A DNA stretch of 64,000 bases, from positions 186,001 through 250,000 of the forward strand of contig NZ_CP019771.1 in the NCBI RefSeq assembly GCF_004328665.1, given 5' to 3'. Shown one piece after another: positions 55,061 through 64,000 of the stretch. How positions within the stretch are numbered: position 1 is the first letter of the stretch; each line of letters opens with the position of its first letter. The translations under genes and the position numbers were made by a program. The notes beneath the pieces are model-generated. The model had not been told where the DNA came from. It saw nothing but the letters and a program-made list of their open reading frames with translations, and did no database searches. Source of the DNA: Pseudoalteromonas sp. DL-6 (lineage in GTDB: Bacteria > Pseudomonadota > Gammaproteobacteria > Enterobacterales > Alteromonadaceae).

Positions 55061-57272
55061 TCACCTTTTGCAAATAAATCGTGGTTAAGCCACCCATGTG
55101 TAATGTAATACTGTGATCAAAGCCATGACTTGGTTGTTCAATTGAATGAATAAGTTGATTTGGTTCATCAGTGACATTGCAGCCTGAGCCAAAAAAACAT
55201 GACTCATCAGTATTAAATATCACCTTATAGCTGCCTTTAGCAGGCACGCCTAAAGTAAAGTGTTGATATGCTGTAGGGGTAAAATTAGCGACAATAACCA
55301 TAAAATCGTCAGCACTTTTGGCATAACGAATAAAGCTAAATATACTTTGCTGATTGTTATTATTATCTATCCATGAAAAACCAGTAGAGCAACTATCAAG
55401 CTCATAAAGTGCTGGATGGGCTTGATACACATGATTAAGGCGTTTAACCGTATCTTGAACACCTTGATGGCTTTGGTGTTCAAGCAAGTGCCAATCTATT
55501 GAATGGTCATGATCCCACTCTTTTCGCTGTGCTATTTCGGCGCCCATAAACAGTAGTTTTTTTCCTGGATGCGCCCACATAAACGCATAATAAGCCCGTA
55601 AATTAGCAAATTGTTGCCAGTCGTCACCAGGCATTTTGTTTAGTAGTGAGCCTTTGCCGTGAACGACTTCATCATGACTGAGCGGTAAAATGTAATTTTC
55701 ACTAAAGGCATACACCATAGAAAATGTCATTTTATGGTGGTGGTATTTCCTAAATAGTGGGTCTTGCTGCATGTAATGCAGGCTGTCGTTCATCCAGCCC
55801 ATATTCCATTTATAACCAAAGCCCAAACCATTGTGCTCAACACTTTGCGTCACCCCTGGCCACGCCGTTGACTCTTCTGCCACCATCATAATACCGGGGT
55901 TATTTTTATAACTGCGCATGTTCACTTGTTTAAGGCACTCTATCGCCCCTAAATTTTCTCTGCCGCCATAGCAATTAGCCACCCATTGCCCTTCTTTTCG
56001 GCTGTAATCAAGATACAACATAGACGCCACTGCATCTACTCGCAGTCCATCTATGCCAAATTGACTAAGCCAATACATCGCATTCGATATTAAAAAGCTT
56101 TTAACTTCAGGGCGATCATAATTATAAATATAGGTATTCCAATCAGGGTGAAACCCTTGACGCATATCAGCATGTTCATATAAATGGGTGCCATCAAAAC
56201 AATGTAACCCATGAGGGTCGCTTGGAAAGTGCCCTGGCACCCAATCGAGTAAAATACCGATATTGGCTTTATGGCATTGCTCAACTAAGTATTTAAAGCT
56301 GTTGTAATCACCAAAACGACTTGTTGGTGCAAACAAGCCTACCGGCTGATACCCCCATGAGCCATCAAACGGGTATTCACTAATAGGCATAAGTTGTAAG
56401 TGAGTAAACCCCATATCAGTCACGTAACTTACAAGCTTATCGGCCAGCTCAGTGTAGTTTAAGTAACGATTATGTTCAGCGCGTTGCCATGAGCCTAAGT
56501 GCACTTCATAAATACTAATAGCGGCATCAATATGATTGCGCTGTTGTCTATTTATAATCGCTTGTTCACTGAGCTTAATAGGGGCAGGCTTGTACTGTAA
56601 TATACTTGCCGTGCCGGGCGCTTGCTGCATTTTGAACGCAAATGGATCGGCTTTATCTAAAACTTCACCACTAAGTGTGGTGATGGCAAATTTGTAGCAC
56701 ATGTCTGCACTTAAGTCTGGGATAAATAATTCCCATACCCCACTTGCCGGATGAAATCGCATAAAATGGCGATTCGCTTGCCAAAAATTAAACTCACCAA
56801 TAACCGATACACTGGCGGCATTTGGTGCCCAGACACAAAAACGAACACCATCTACCCCTTGTTGTGTAGTAAATTGCGCACCTAGGTGAGTATAAGCATG
56901 CTCAAGGCTACCTTCGTTAAACAAGTACATAGCCTGTTCATCCAATGTACTGCTGAAGCTGTATTCATCATAAAATGTAACATCGCTATTTTCATAACTA
57001 ACCTGGCATTGGTAAACACTGCTAGGCATGCTTGATAACTCAGCGATAAATAAATCACTGTGTTTATAGCGTAACGCGCTAATAACTTGACCATCAATTA
57101 ACAGTTCGACGCGTAATGCCGCTGGCAAATACACGCGTATTTCAGTGCCACTTTGGGTGTTGTGCGCGCCTAAAAAACTAAACGGGTCTTTAAATCGCCC
57201 TGCAGTTAATGCGTTTACCTGTGCGTCATAATCAACTAATTGCGTTGATACCCTATTTTTAATACTGCCCAT
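55050..57272 (-). CDS. glgB: 1,4-alpha-glucan branching enzyme
   Basis: The 740-aa GH13 enzyme forms alpha-1,6 branch points. It has two N-terminal beta domains and the catalytic motifs GLRVDAVASMLYLDY (nucleophile Asp), VAEESTAWPGVT (Glu) and PLSHDEVVHGKGS. The length is that of the long bacterial type. It starts immediately after the malQ stop, without a gap. Confidence 0.96.
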   Translation of the reverse strand: MGSIKNRVSTQLVDYDAQVNALTAGRFKDPFSFLGAHNTQSGTEIRVYLPAALRVELLIDGQVISALRYKHSDLFIAELSSMPSSVYQCQVSYENSDVTFYDEYSFSSTLDEQAMYLFNEGSLEHAYTHLGAQFTTQQGVDGVRFCVWAPNAASVSVIGEFNFWQANRHFMRFHPASGVWELFIPDLSADMCYKFAITTLSGEVLDKADPFAFKMQQAPGTASILQYKPAPIKLSEQAIINRQQRNHIDAAISIYEVHLGSWQRAEHNRYLNYTELADKLVSYVTDMGFTHLQLMPISEYPFDGSWGYQPVGLFAPTSRFGDYNSFKYLVEQCHKANIGILLDWVPGHFPSDPHGLHCFDGTHLYEHADMRQGFHPDWNTYIYNYDRPEVKSFLISNAMYWLSQFGIDGLRVDAVASMLYLDYSRKEGQWVANCYGGRENLGAIECLKQVNMRSYKNNPGIMMVAEESTAWPGVTQSVEHNGLGFGYKWNMGWMNDSLHYMQQDPLFRKYHHHKMTFSMVYAFSENYILPLSHDEVVHGKGSLLNKMPGDDWQQFANLRAYYAFMWAHPGKKLLFMGAEIAQRKEWDHDHSIDWHLLEHQSHQGVQDTVKRLNHVYQAHPALYELDSCSTGFSWIDNNNNQQSIFSFIRYAKSADDFMVIVANFTPTAYQHFTLGVPAKGSYKVIFNTDESCFFGSGCNVTDEPNQLIHSIEQPSHGFDHSITLHMGGLTTIYLQKVNDE

Positions 57273-59267
57273 TTACGCATTCCTTATTGAATGTATTGCA
57301 GCCAAAAGTGACGCATTATCAGTAAAAATATCCTTGCAAGTATGTGTTAACACCCGTCGCCAATTGGGGTACTCTTTATCTGTGCCCGGAATATTAACTG
57401 GGTAGCGTTGCTTGTCTAAGTCATCAATTTGTAAAGCAAATAATCGCGACGGCGACTTTGCTAAACACAAAGCCAGCGCACTATAAACAGCAAAAGCATC
57501 GGTGCTTAATGACATATCAGAATGTGTGTTTTGTGTATTAATAAAACCGAGAAGTCGCTGCTGCTCTTGTTGACGTTGCTGCACTAGTTGCTGATATTCA
57601 ACAGCGTCAATCAGTTGGTACTGTTGTTTGAGGTTCAAATCGCTATGCTGCCACCAGCCAACAAATGGTGGTACATCATGATTGGCAATCATCAGCAGGC
57701 ATTGTTCGCTAAGATCATCGCGATGAACAAATTCATCATTTTGTTGTTTTTCAAAATAAAATAAGCTGTTTGAAAAAATACCGCTGCTCACCAGCGCTTC
57801 TTTTACCTCCGGCGGCACAACTCCTAAATCTTCACCTATCACGACGGCCTGGTTAAGGTGAGATTCAACTTTCAAAATAGCTAACAAATGCTCGAATGGG
57901 TAGTAAACATAGCAACCATCTTGGTTATTATTATTGTTAAAACACCACCATAAACGCCTAATTGCCATAACATGATCTATGCGTAATCCACCCACAGACT
58001 TCATATTGGAGCGTATCAGTGAGCGGTAAAACTGATAGTTATTGTCAGCAAGTCGCTGAGGATTTATTGCTGGCAACCCCCAATTTTGACCACTCTCGGC
58101 CCAAGGGTCCGGAGGAGCTCCCACAGTCGCATCTTGGCTAAACAACGCCTGTTGGTGTTTAAATTCACTGCCCTCTTTGGCACAACCCACCGCTAAGTCG
58201 TTAATCAAACCAATCGCCATGCCTTGGTCAATACAATGCTGTTGGCATCGCTCGAGTTGGCTGTGTGCCTGCCATTGTAGGTAATATTCGAATGACGGCT
58301 GTGTTGCTTCCAAAATAGCAAGTTCATCACTGTGCTGCTTACAAAAGGCAGTAAACTCGTCTTGCCGAGCTTGACTACCCTGTTGTTGAAAATGCACAAA
58401 AAGTAATTTAAAGGCATTATATTTATGCTCAGTAACCGATTTATATTCAATAAATGTTACATCTTGCTCGCTTTGCGACGTTAAGCAGCAAGAGGATAAA
58501 TAATCGTTTAATGCGGGGTTGTTAATACTATCGGGCGATAAGTTGATTGCTATATATAATGGGTTAAGTAAGGCGCGGTTACTTGGATTATAGGGACTAG
58601 CGCACTCTGGATTATCTGCAAATAATAAGTGCAGTGGATTAAGTAAAATATAATCCATTTTTTGTTTTGCACACAGCGTGGTTAATTCTAGTAAATCATT
58701 AAAGTCGCCAATCCCCATTCCAGCTTGGTTTTTTAATGTATATAACTGAATTGATAAGCCAAAGCGTTTTTTATCCGCAATTTGATACACCTTTTCTGGG
58801 ATAGACCAAATTTGTGTACTTGCTGATTGTTCACCCATGATTAGCAACGCATCATAATAACCCGTAGGTAAATGGGTAAGTGGCAGTGCTATTTCTATAT
58901 AACGGCAGCCATTTAAAAAATATTCACCTAATGGTGCATAGTGAGCTATTTGATCAAATTGCAGCTTTATATTTAATGCCGCTATATTGAGCGTAATTTT
59001 ATGGTGCGCGTCGGTTTCTTTAATACGTACTTTTAGCACATTGCTCAGCTGATTTACTAAGCTAATAGCCGGTGTAAGCGTTAACCAAGTAGCCGCATCT
59101 AATTGATAATTTAACTGTTCTATGAGCCCAGTATCATTGGTGTCAACGCCACAGCACTGCAGCGCTAACTTGCGAGTTTGTTCACTAAAAACAACGTGTT
59201 CACCCGTATATTTAGTGTACTCATAGCCTATTCCATGCAAATAAAATAATTGCGATAGTGCGTCCAT
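57273..59267 (-). CDS. malQ: 4-alpha-glucanotransferase
   Basis: Amylomaltase (GH77) disproportionates malto-oligosaccharides made by debranching. The 664-aa protein has GLRIDHVMAIRRLWW, VVIGEDLGVVPPEV and ANHDVPPFVGWW, plus an extended N-terminal region of about 170 residues as in the long MalQ type. It lies 9 nt downstream of the CBM48 gene. Confidence 0.93.
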   Translation of the reverse strand: MDALSQLFYLHGIGYEYTKYTGEHVVFSEQTRKLALQCCGVDTNDTGLIEQLNYQLDAATWLTLTPAISLVNQLSNVLKVRIKETDAHHKITLNIAALNIKLQFDQIAHYAPLGEYFLNGCRYIEIALPLTHLPTGYYDALLIMGEQSASTQIWSIPEKVYQIADKKRFGLSIQLYTLKNQAGMGIGDFNDLLELTTLCAKQKMDYILLNPLHLLFADNPECASPYNPSNRALLNPLYIAINLSPDSINNPALNDYLSSCCLTSQSEQDVTFIEYKSVTEHKYNAFKLLFVHFQQQGSQARQDEFTAFCKQHSDELAILEATQPSFEYYLQWQAHSQLERCQQHCIDQGMAIGLINDLAVGCAKEGSEFKHQQALFSQDATVGAPPDPWAESGQNWGLPAINPQRLADNNYQFYRSLIRSNMKSVGGLRIDHVMAIRRLWWCFNNNNNQDGCYVYYPFEHLLAILKVESHLNQAVVIGEDLGVVPPEVKEALVSSGIFSNSLFYFEKQQNDEFVHRDDLSEQCLLMIANHDVPPFVGWWQHSDLNLKQQYQLIDAVEYQQLVQQRQQEQQRLLGFINTQNTHSDMSLSTDAFAVYSALALCLAKSPSRLFALQIDDLDKQRYPVNIPGTDKEYPNWRRVLTHTCKDIFTDNASLLAAIHSIRNA

Positions 59268-59276
59268 TCACCAACC

Positions 59277-59579
59277 TTAATTAATGCGCTGTGTATTTAC
59301 TATACTATTTTCTGTACCAAAATTATTGGCGCTGTAGCCATCAGCCTGATGATCGTTATCCCACTGTTTACCATTAATTAAATAACGAAAATGAAACTCT
59401 TTATCAACAGGCAAACGTTGTTTACATTTAAACACACCCAGCTTCTTATTAAGTTTCATAGGCACGGGCTGCCAATCATTAAATTCCCCAAGCAAACAGA
59501 CGTTATCAGCATCAGGGTGAGAAAATTCAAACGTGACCTCTGCTTCATTTTTTGTTTTAAAAAAGCGTTTATTCAACAT
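59277..59579 (-). CDS. Stand-alone CBM48-type glycogen-binding protein
   Basis: The 100-aa protein is a single isoamylase N-terminal/CBM48 domain with EVTFEFSHPDADNVCLLGEF, NDWQPVPMKLNKK.GVFKC and EFHFRYLING.QWDND. It has no catalytic part. As the first gene of the glg operon it may bind glycogen and bring the enzymes together, as AMPK-type domains do; this is inferred. GGAG 7 nt upstream chooses ATG 59579 over 59591. Confidence 0.9.
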   Translation of the reverse strand: MLNKRFFKTKNEAEVTFEFSHPDADNVCLLGEFNDWQPVPMKLNKKLGVFKCKQRLPVDKEFHFRYLINGKQWDNDHQADGYSANNFGTENSIVNTQRIN

Positions 59580-59954
59580 AACAGGCTCCAACTAAACCGT
59601 AAGGGTTATTCATCTTTGCCACAGGCCAAACAGCTTAAATAGGCGATGTGGAATCCATTCATTCACATAAAAACAAGCTTAAAGTTAAGCAAAACTTTAT
59701 TTACGCATTATTACAGTGCGGTATTTATTTTACCGCACCAGATTGGTGCAGTTTTTAACCATTTAAACAGGTTTTTAGGTAAGCTACTCTACTGAGCAAT
59801 TATTAAACCAACTACACCCAATTACATTACTTTAACTACAATACACGCGTTATTATTTTTATTACTGCACTGAGGTTATAAAAACCTTTAGCTTAACAAC
59901 ATCATCAGCGATAATAATTATCTAACTAGCCAATGCGATGAATATTTAAAGACT
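59580..59954. promoter_or_regulatory. Divergent intergenic region with inverted repeat
   Basis: This 375-nt non-coding region separates the glg operon from the plus-strand predicted beta-propeller gene and must hold both promoters. The inverted repeat GTGCGGTA (59716-59723) with TACCGCAC (59731-59738) has a 7-nt AT loop and no T-run, so it could be an operator. It lies 137 nt before the CBM48 start. No regulator gene is adjacent. Confidence 0.5.
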
Positions 59955-60878
59955 ATGATTAAAAAAAGCATTCTTATTACCTCTGTTATTGTTTTTATTA
60001 CCATCATCGCTGTTGTTGGCAGTTCAATTTATACACTATATAGTAAAAAACTAGTTTCTGTAGACCCAAAGCTAAAAGAAATTTCAGGCATTGAGTTTGA
60101 TAAATATAAACGTCTGTGGGCTATTAACGACAGCGGTGATGAGCCAAAGCTTTATCGTCTAAATAAAGACGGCTCTATTGCTAAAGAAATTTTAGTCAGC
60201 AACGCAAAAAACATTGATTGGGAGGACATGACGCAAAATAAATTTGGTCATTTTTTCTTAGGCGACTTTGGCAATAATAAAAATGAACGTAAGTGGCTAA
60301 CCATTTATAAAATAGAAAACCCTATTGATATCAAAACAAATACCACCGAAGCTGAAATTATCAAGTTCACTTATCCAGAATTAGACGGCAGCCCAATACA
60401 GCCTGAACAACGTAATTACGACTTAGAAGCTTTTGTGGCTTATGGTCGGCATTTATATTTATTTACTAAAAATCGCACAGAGCCATTCGATGGTATTACT
60501 AACGTTTATAAAGTAGGCGATCACGCAGCAAATTTTGACGCCCAGCTGATAGACTCGTTTAAAACCTGCACCACTATGGAAAAGCTATGCTGGATCACCT
60601 CTGCAGCGCTCAGCCCAGATAGAAAAAAACTAGCACTACTAGATTCAACCAGTATTTGGCTGTTTGAAAACTTTAAAGGGGATAAATTTTTCTCTGGCGA
60701 TGTTTATAAAATCGATCTTGGTATTGTGACTCAAAAAGAAGCGATCACCTTTTATGATGATAATACAATCGCCTTTACTGATGAGGAATTTAAAGGCATT
60801 GGTGGTAATGTTTATTTTTTAAAACTCGACCAAGTGTCTAAAGTAAAAGTGCAGCGAAATCATACTCAACCGCAGTAA
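59955..60878 (+). CDS. Membrane-anchored predicted beta-propeller protein
   Basis: This 307-aa protein has an N-terminal helix (about 7-28) that anchors it or acts as an uncleaved signal. The rest is repetitive beta sequence: ISGIEFDKYKRLWAINDSGD, WEDMTQNKFGHFFLGDFGNN, DLEAFVAYGRHLYLFTKNR, which resembles NHL or SdiA-regulated propellers. Substrate and function are unknown. It lies divergent to the glg operon and convergent to the GGDEF gene. Confidence 0.7.
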   Translation: MIKKSILITSVIVFITIIAVVGSSIYTLYSKKLVSVDPKLKEISGIEFDKYKRLWAINDSGDEPKLYRLNKDGSIAKEILVSNAKNIDWEDMTQNKFGHFFLGDFGNNKNERKWLTIYKIENPIDIKTNTTEAEIIKFTYPELDGSPIQPEQRNYDLEAFVAYGRHLYLFTKNRTEPFDGITNVYKVGDHAANFDAQLIDSFKTCTTMEKLCWITSAALSPDRKKLALLDSTSIWLFENFKGDKFFSGDVYKIDLGIVTQKEAITFYDDNTIAFTDEEFKGIGGNVYFLKLDQVSKVKVQRNHTQPQ

Positions 60879-60879
60879 C

Positions 60880-61905
60880 TTAAAATAGATCTATCTCTGA
60901 AGAATTAACTTGTACATTTATTAAGTTCTCGGCAAGCAAATCTTCATAGACACAATATTTATCTCGGCCATTATTTTTCGCATAATAAAGTGCTTTATCA
61001 GCGCTCTCTAGCACAGTGATGGGAAAATCATAAGGACTGATACGTGCTAAACCAGCACTGATGGTCATATTTTCAACAAAAGGAAACGATGTATTTCTGA
61101 CAAGCTGAAGAAATTCAGCCATTTTATTACTAATAGACTCTGCATCTGTGGGCTCAAAAACAATCACAAACTCTTCCCCACCAAAGCGAAAAATTAAATC
61201 TGTTGAACGAAAAAAATGACGCATTTTTTGCGCTAATATCAGCAGTACTTCATCGCCACAGATATGACCATACTTGTCGTTTATATTTTTAAAGTGATCG
61301 ATATCTAAAATAGCTAGCCAAGATGTTGATGCCTGTTTTGGCCGTCTTTTTTCTTCCTCTCGAACTGACCCATGTACTTTTAATACTTGCTTTTCAATCA
61401 GCTGTTTTATTTTTTTCTCAAATGTTTGTCTATTTAACAGCCCTGTTAATTTATCTCTTTCATTTTCATGAAGAATCACTAAATAGTTTTCAAAAATACG
61501 ACAAAAAGCGTTCAACATTACCTGAGCTGAACTATCTAAACTATTTGAAACAACAGAAATTGCGGCAACTGTTTTTTCTTGGCGGGTAATGGGTAGCCAA
61601 CGGCGTTCTATGCCATCCGTTGATTGCACCGTAATAATACAAGCAGAACGTAAGCAGGATAGAAGTTCATCCTCGGGGTGAGTAACAAGCTGTCGTTGAG
61701 TCCACTCGAATTGTTTTTCACCAGTGACTTTCAAAGAAAGGCTTTGCTCAATGCTAAGTTGGCCCTGAACTTCTATATCTTTATAAACTGAGATTTCTTT
61801 ACAGCCAATAAACTCTTGGATGGTCGATATTAAGCTGTATTCAAGTGAGTCTACGTCTCTGTTTTTTGTTATTTTAATAACTGAGTTTAGTAAATTTTCT
61901 TGCAT
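60880..61905 (-). CDS. Diguanylate cyclase with GAF-like N-terminus
   Basis: This 341-aa cytoplasmic protein has an N-terminal about 145-residue region with a GAF-like pattern and a GGDEF domain. DIDHFKNINDKYGH and GGEEF are present, with RSTD (RxxD inhibitory site) before it. It should be an active c-di-GMP synthase. It is transcribed alone, convergent to the propeller gene. Confidence 0.9.
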   Translation of the reverse strand: MQENLLNSVIKITKNRDVDSLEYSLISTIQEFIGCKEISVYKDIEVQGQLSIEQSLSLKVTGEKQFEWTQRQLVTHPEDELLSCLRSACIITVQSTDGIERRWLPITRQEKTVAAISVVSNSLDSSAQVMLNAFCRIFENYLVILHENERDKLTGLLNRQTFEKKIKQLIEKQVLKVHGSVREEEKRRPKQASTSWLAILDIDHFKNINDKYGHICGDEVLLILAQKMRHFFRSTDLIFRFGGEEFVIVFEPTDAESISNKMAEFLQLVRNTSFPFVENMTISAGLARISPYDFPITVLESADKALYYAKNNGRDKYCVYEDLLAENLINVQVNSSEIDLF

Positions 61906-62046
61906 TCGATTCCCTAAAGCAAACTGGGCGTTAACAACTAATAAAACCTAGCATAGACCACACAATGGAATATGCTAAATTTTATCAATGCTGACCAGCT
62001 CAGGAATCTCTTTTTAACTAACTTCAAATCTCAAATACAAAATAAT

Positions 62047-62421
62047 CTAACTATTAGACATACAATTTATAAACTTTTCAGATACCAGCGTGATGGCCAC
62101 TTTATCAGTGTACATAGCCTCACTGTTTTTTCTTGTAAAGTCAGCACATTGTGCTTGTGATTGTTTAAATTTTTGCTTGCATGAGTTCACTGACTCACCA
62201 ATAACTTCTTGATAAATGCTTTCATCGCATAAGCTATCGGCAAACTGGCTTGCGCCAGTAATAATCTCATCAATGCTGATGGAGGAGGATTCTAATTTGA
62301 AGAATATATCGCTATAAGTTTCAACCGTTATGCTATCGGTTGGGCTAAATAAAGTGGCTTTTGCACTTAAATATGAACCACCTATTAATAGGGCTACAGC
62401 AGCGATTGTTGTGTATTTCAT
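62047..62421 (-). CDS. Small secreted cysteine-containing protein
   Basis: This 124-aa protein has a probable signal peptide (MKYTTIAAVALLIGGSYLSA) and four cysteines in the mature chain (near residues 65, 80, 92 and 120) that could form disulfides. No family recognised. It sits between a GGDEF gene and the Lrp/AsnC regulator on the same strand. Confidence 0.6.
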   Translation of the reverse strand: MKYTTIAAVALLIGGSYLSAKATLFSPTDSITVETYSDIFFKLESSSISIDEIITGASQFADSLCDESIYQEVIGESVNSCKQKFKQSQAQCADFTRKNSEAMYTDKVAITLVSEKFINCMSNS

Positions 62422-62676
62422 AACATTTCCTTGTAATGTCTTTGAGCAGTAGTTCTTAAAAACGTCCTATTTTAAGCGTACTTTTTATCTACGAATGCTC
62501 TAAAGAGTGATAACACTGTGTGTCAGATTTTTTAGTGAAGAAGGTTGCAATATACGGGTAGAAAAGCCGATGGGTTAGCTTATAACAATCCTTGTTCCTA
62601 ATATCGAACAGATTACAATTAAGTGAGCTTAAATGCAAATAGTTAATACTCACTGAATGTAGAAAAATAAATCGAA

Positions 62677-63105
62677 TTAACGCTTAAATTTGGTTTCTAA
62701 AATAACCGATGAGCGAGTGCGCTCTACCCCATCTAAATTACCTATATCGTCCAGTAAATGGCTCAACTGCTCAAGATTTTGAGCCTCAACAATGGCAATT
62801 AAATCAAACTCACCACTAATTGCATACAACTGAGATATAGCATCTATTTGCTTTAACTCCACGTTGGTTTTAGTGGTTAGCTTTTGTTTAACCTTTATAG
62901 AAACATGTGCAGAAACTAAGCTATTTAAAAAGTCATCTCCAAAGTCAACGCTATATCCTTTAATTACCCCACTTTGCTCTAACTTAAGCATACGGCTTTG
63001 CACTGTTGAGCGGGATAAATTTAAATGCCTTGCCAAGTCAGAAATACTCGCACGAGCGTTCGTTTTTAGTACAGACAGTAGCTTTTCGTCTTGGGGAGTT
63101 ATCAT
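62677..63105 (-). CDS. Lrp/AsnC-family regulator
   Basis: This 142-aa transcription factor has an N-terminal HTH (LLSVLKTNARASISDLARHL.LSRSTVQSRMLKLE) and a C-terminal RAM domain with ISGEFDLIAIVE, the ligand-binding core. The start ATG 63105 (MITPQDEKL) is preferred over an upstream in-frame start at 63147. It is divergent from the aminotransferase, which it may regulate in response to an amino acid such as arginine. Confidence 0.9.
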   Translation of the reverse strand: MITPQDEKLLSVLKTNARASISDLARHLNLSRSTVQSRMLKLEQSGVIKGYSVDFGDDFLNSLVSAHVSIKVKQKLTTKTNVELKQIDAISQLYAISGEFDLIAIVEAQNLEQLSHLLDDIGNLDGVERTRSSVILETKFKR

Positions 63106-63273
63106 AATGCTAATAAATTTCGTTAATTTGGCTATTATTCTAATCATTTTTCACAAAATAGCACTGCAAATTTAATTCATAACCTTTGATAATGACTTTT
63201 TTAACAAGTAAAACGCATTGTATTGCTGAATAAGCCTGCGCTTATCGTTTTTTTTCAGCAACGTATTTTTTAA

Positions 63274-64000
<727 letters not shown>

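Overview
The window looks like a chromosomal segment of a marine gammaproteobacterium of the Alteromonadales, most likely Pseudoalteromonas or a close relative. This is an inference from the low-GC coding sequence, the NAD-type isocitrate dehydrogenase, the secreted S46 and M61 peptidases, the ppnN-xni pair, the many c-di-GMP proteins and the Vibrio/Pseudoalteromonas-style integron cassettes. No rRNA or tRNA gene, phage or insertion sequence was recognised, and both window edges are arbitrary.

Layout. 0.2-4.5 kb: the last two histidine genes (hisF-hisIE), a lipoprotein, a DUF1289 protein, an FMN reductase and O-acetylhomoserine sulfhydrylase. 4.77-6.54 kb: a small array of integron gene cassettes with attC sites but no integrase in view. 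6.7-7.35 kb: a 170-bp tandem repeat and two heptanucleotide repeats. 7.4-19.3 kb: S46 and M61 peptidases, two diguanylate cyclases, ppnN, xni, a DUF3192-like protein and an unrecognised 560-aa protein. 19.5-23.5 kb: isocitrate dehydrogenase, then ilvIH behind a leader peptide and attenuator, then HU. 23.7-34.0 kb: a 12-gene minus-strand operon starting with an RpoE-type sigma factor and its ChrR anti-sigma factor. It also carries photolyase, a cyclopropane-fatty-acid-synthase-like methyltransferase, a flavin amine oxidase, DUF1365, SDR, NTF2-like, DUF2878, chalcone-isomerase-like and DUF3833 genes. A LON-domain gene just upstream has a promoter of the same design. 34-47.5 kb: small secreted or membrane proteins, a TrhA/hemolysin-III protein, a PAS-GGDEF-EAL protein, an alkyltransferase-like protein, a LysR regulator divergent from an RND efflux pair, RluF, DUF418 and EAL-HDOD proteins. 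47.6-59.6 kb: a seven-gene glycogen/maltodextrin operon (CBM48 protein, malQ, glgB, glgX, glgP, glgC, glgA). 59.9-64 kb: a membrane-anchored predicted beta-propeller, a GGDEF protein, a secreted small protein, and an Lrp/AsnC regulator divergent from an acetylornithine/succinylornithine aminotransferase cut by the window end.

How the genes work together. The best-supported system is the sigma/anti-sigma operon. It resembles the RpoE-ChrR singlet-oxygen response of Rhodobacter sphaeroides, packed into one transcription unit with DNA repair (photolyase) and membrane-lipid modification genes. Two promoter-like sequences with identical spacing (TGATC[C/G], 16 nt, CGTAA) precede rpoE and the LON-domain gene. 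The most mobile-looking part is the cassette array: three successive cassettes have a start that is the reverse complement of their own end, as integron recombination requires. The ilvIH attenuator is visible as alternative RNA pairings and a leader peptide rich in Leu, Val and Ile codons.
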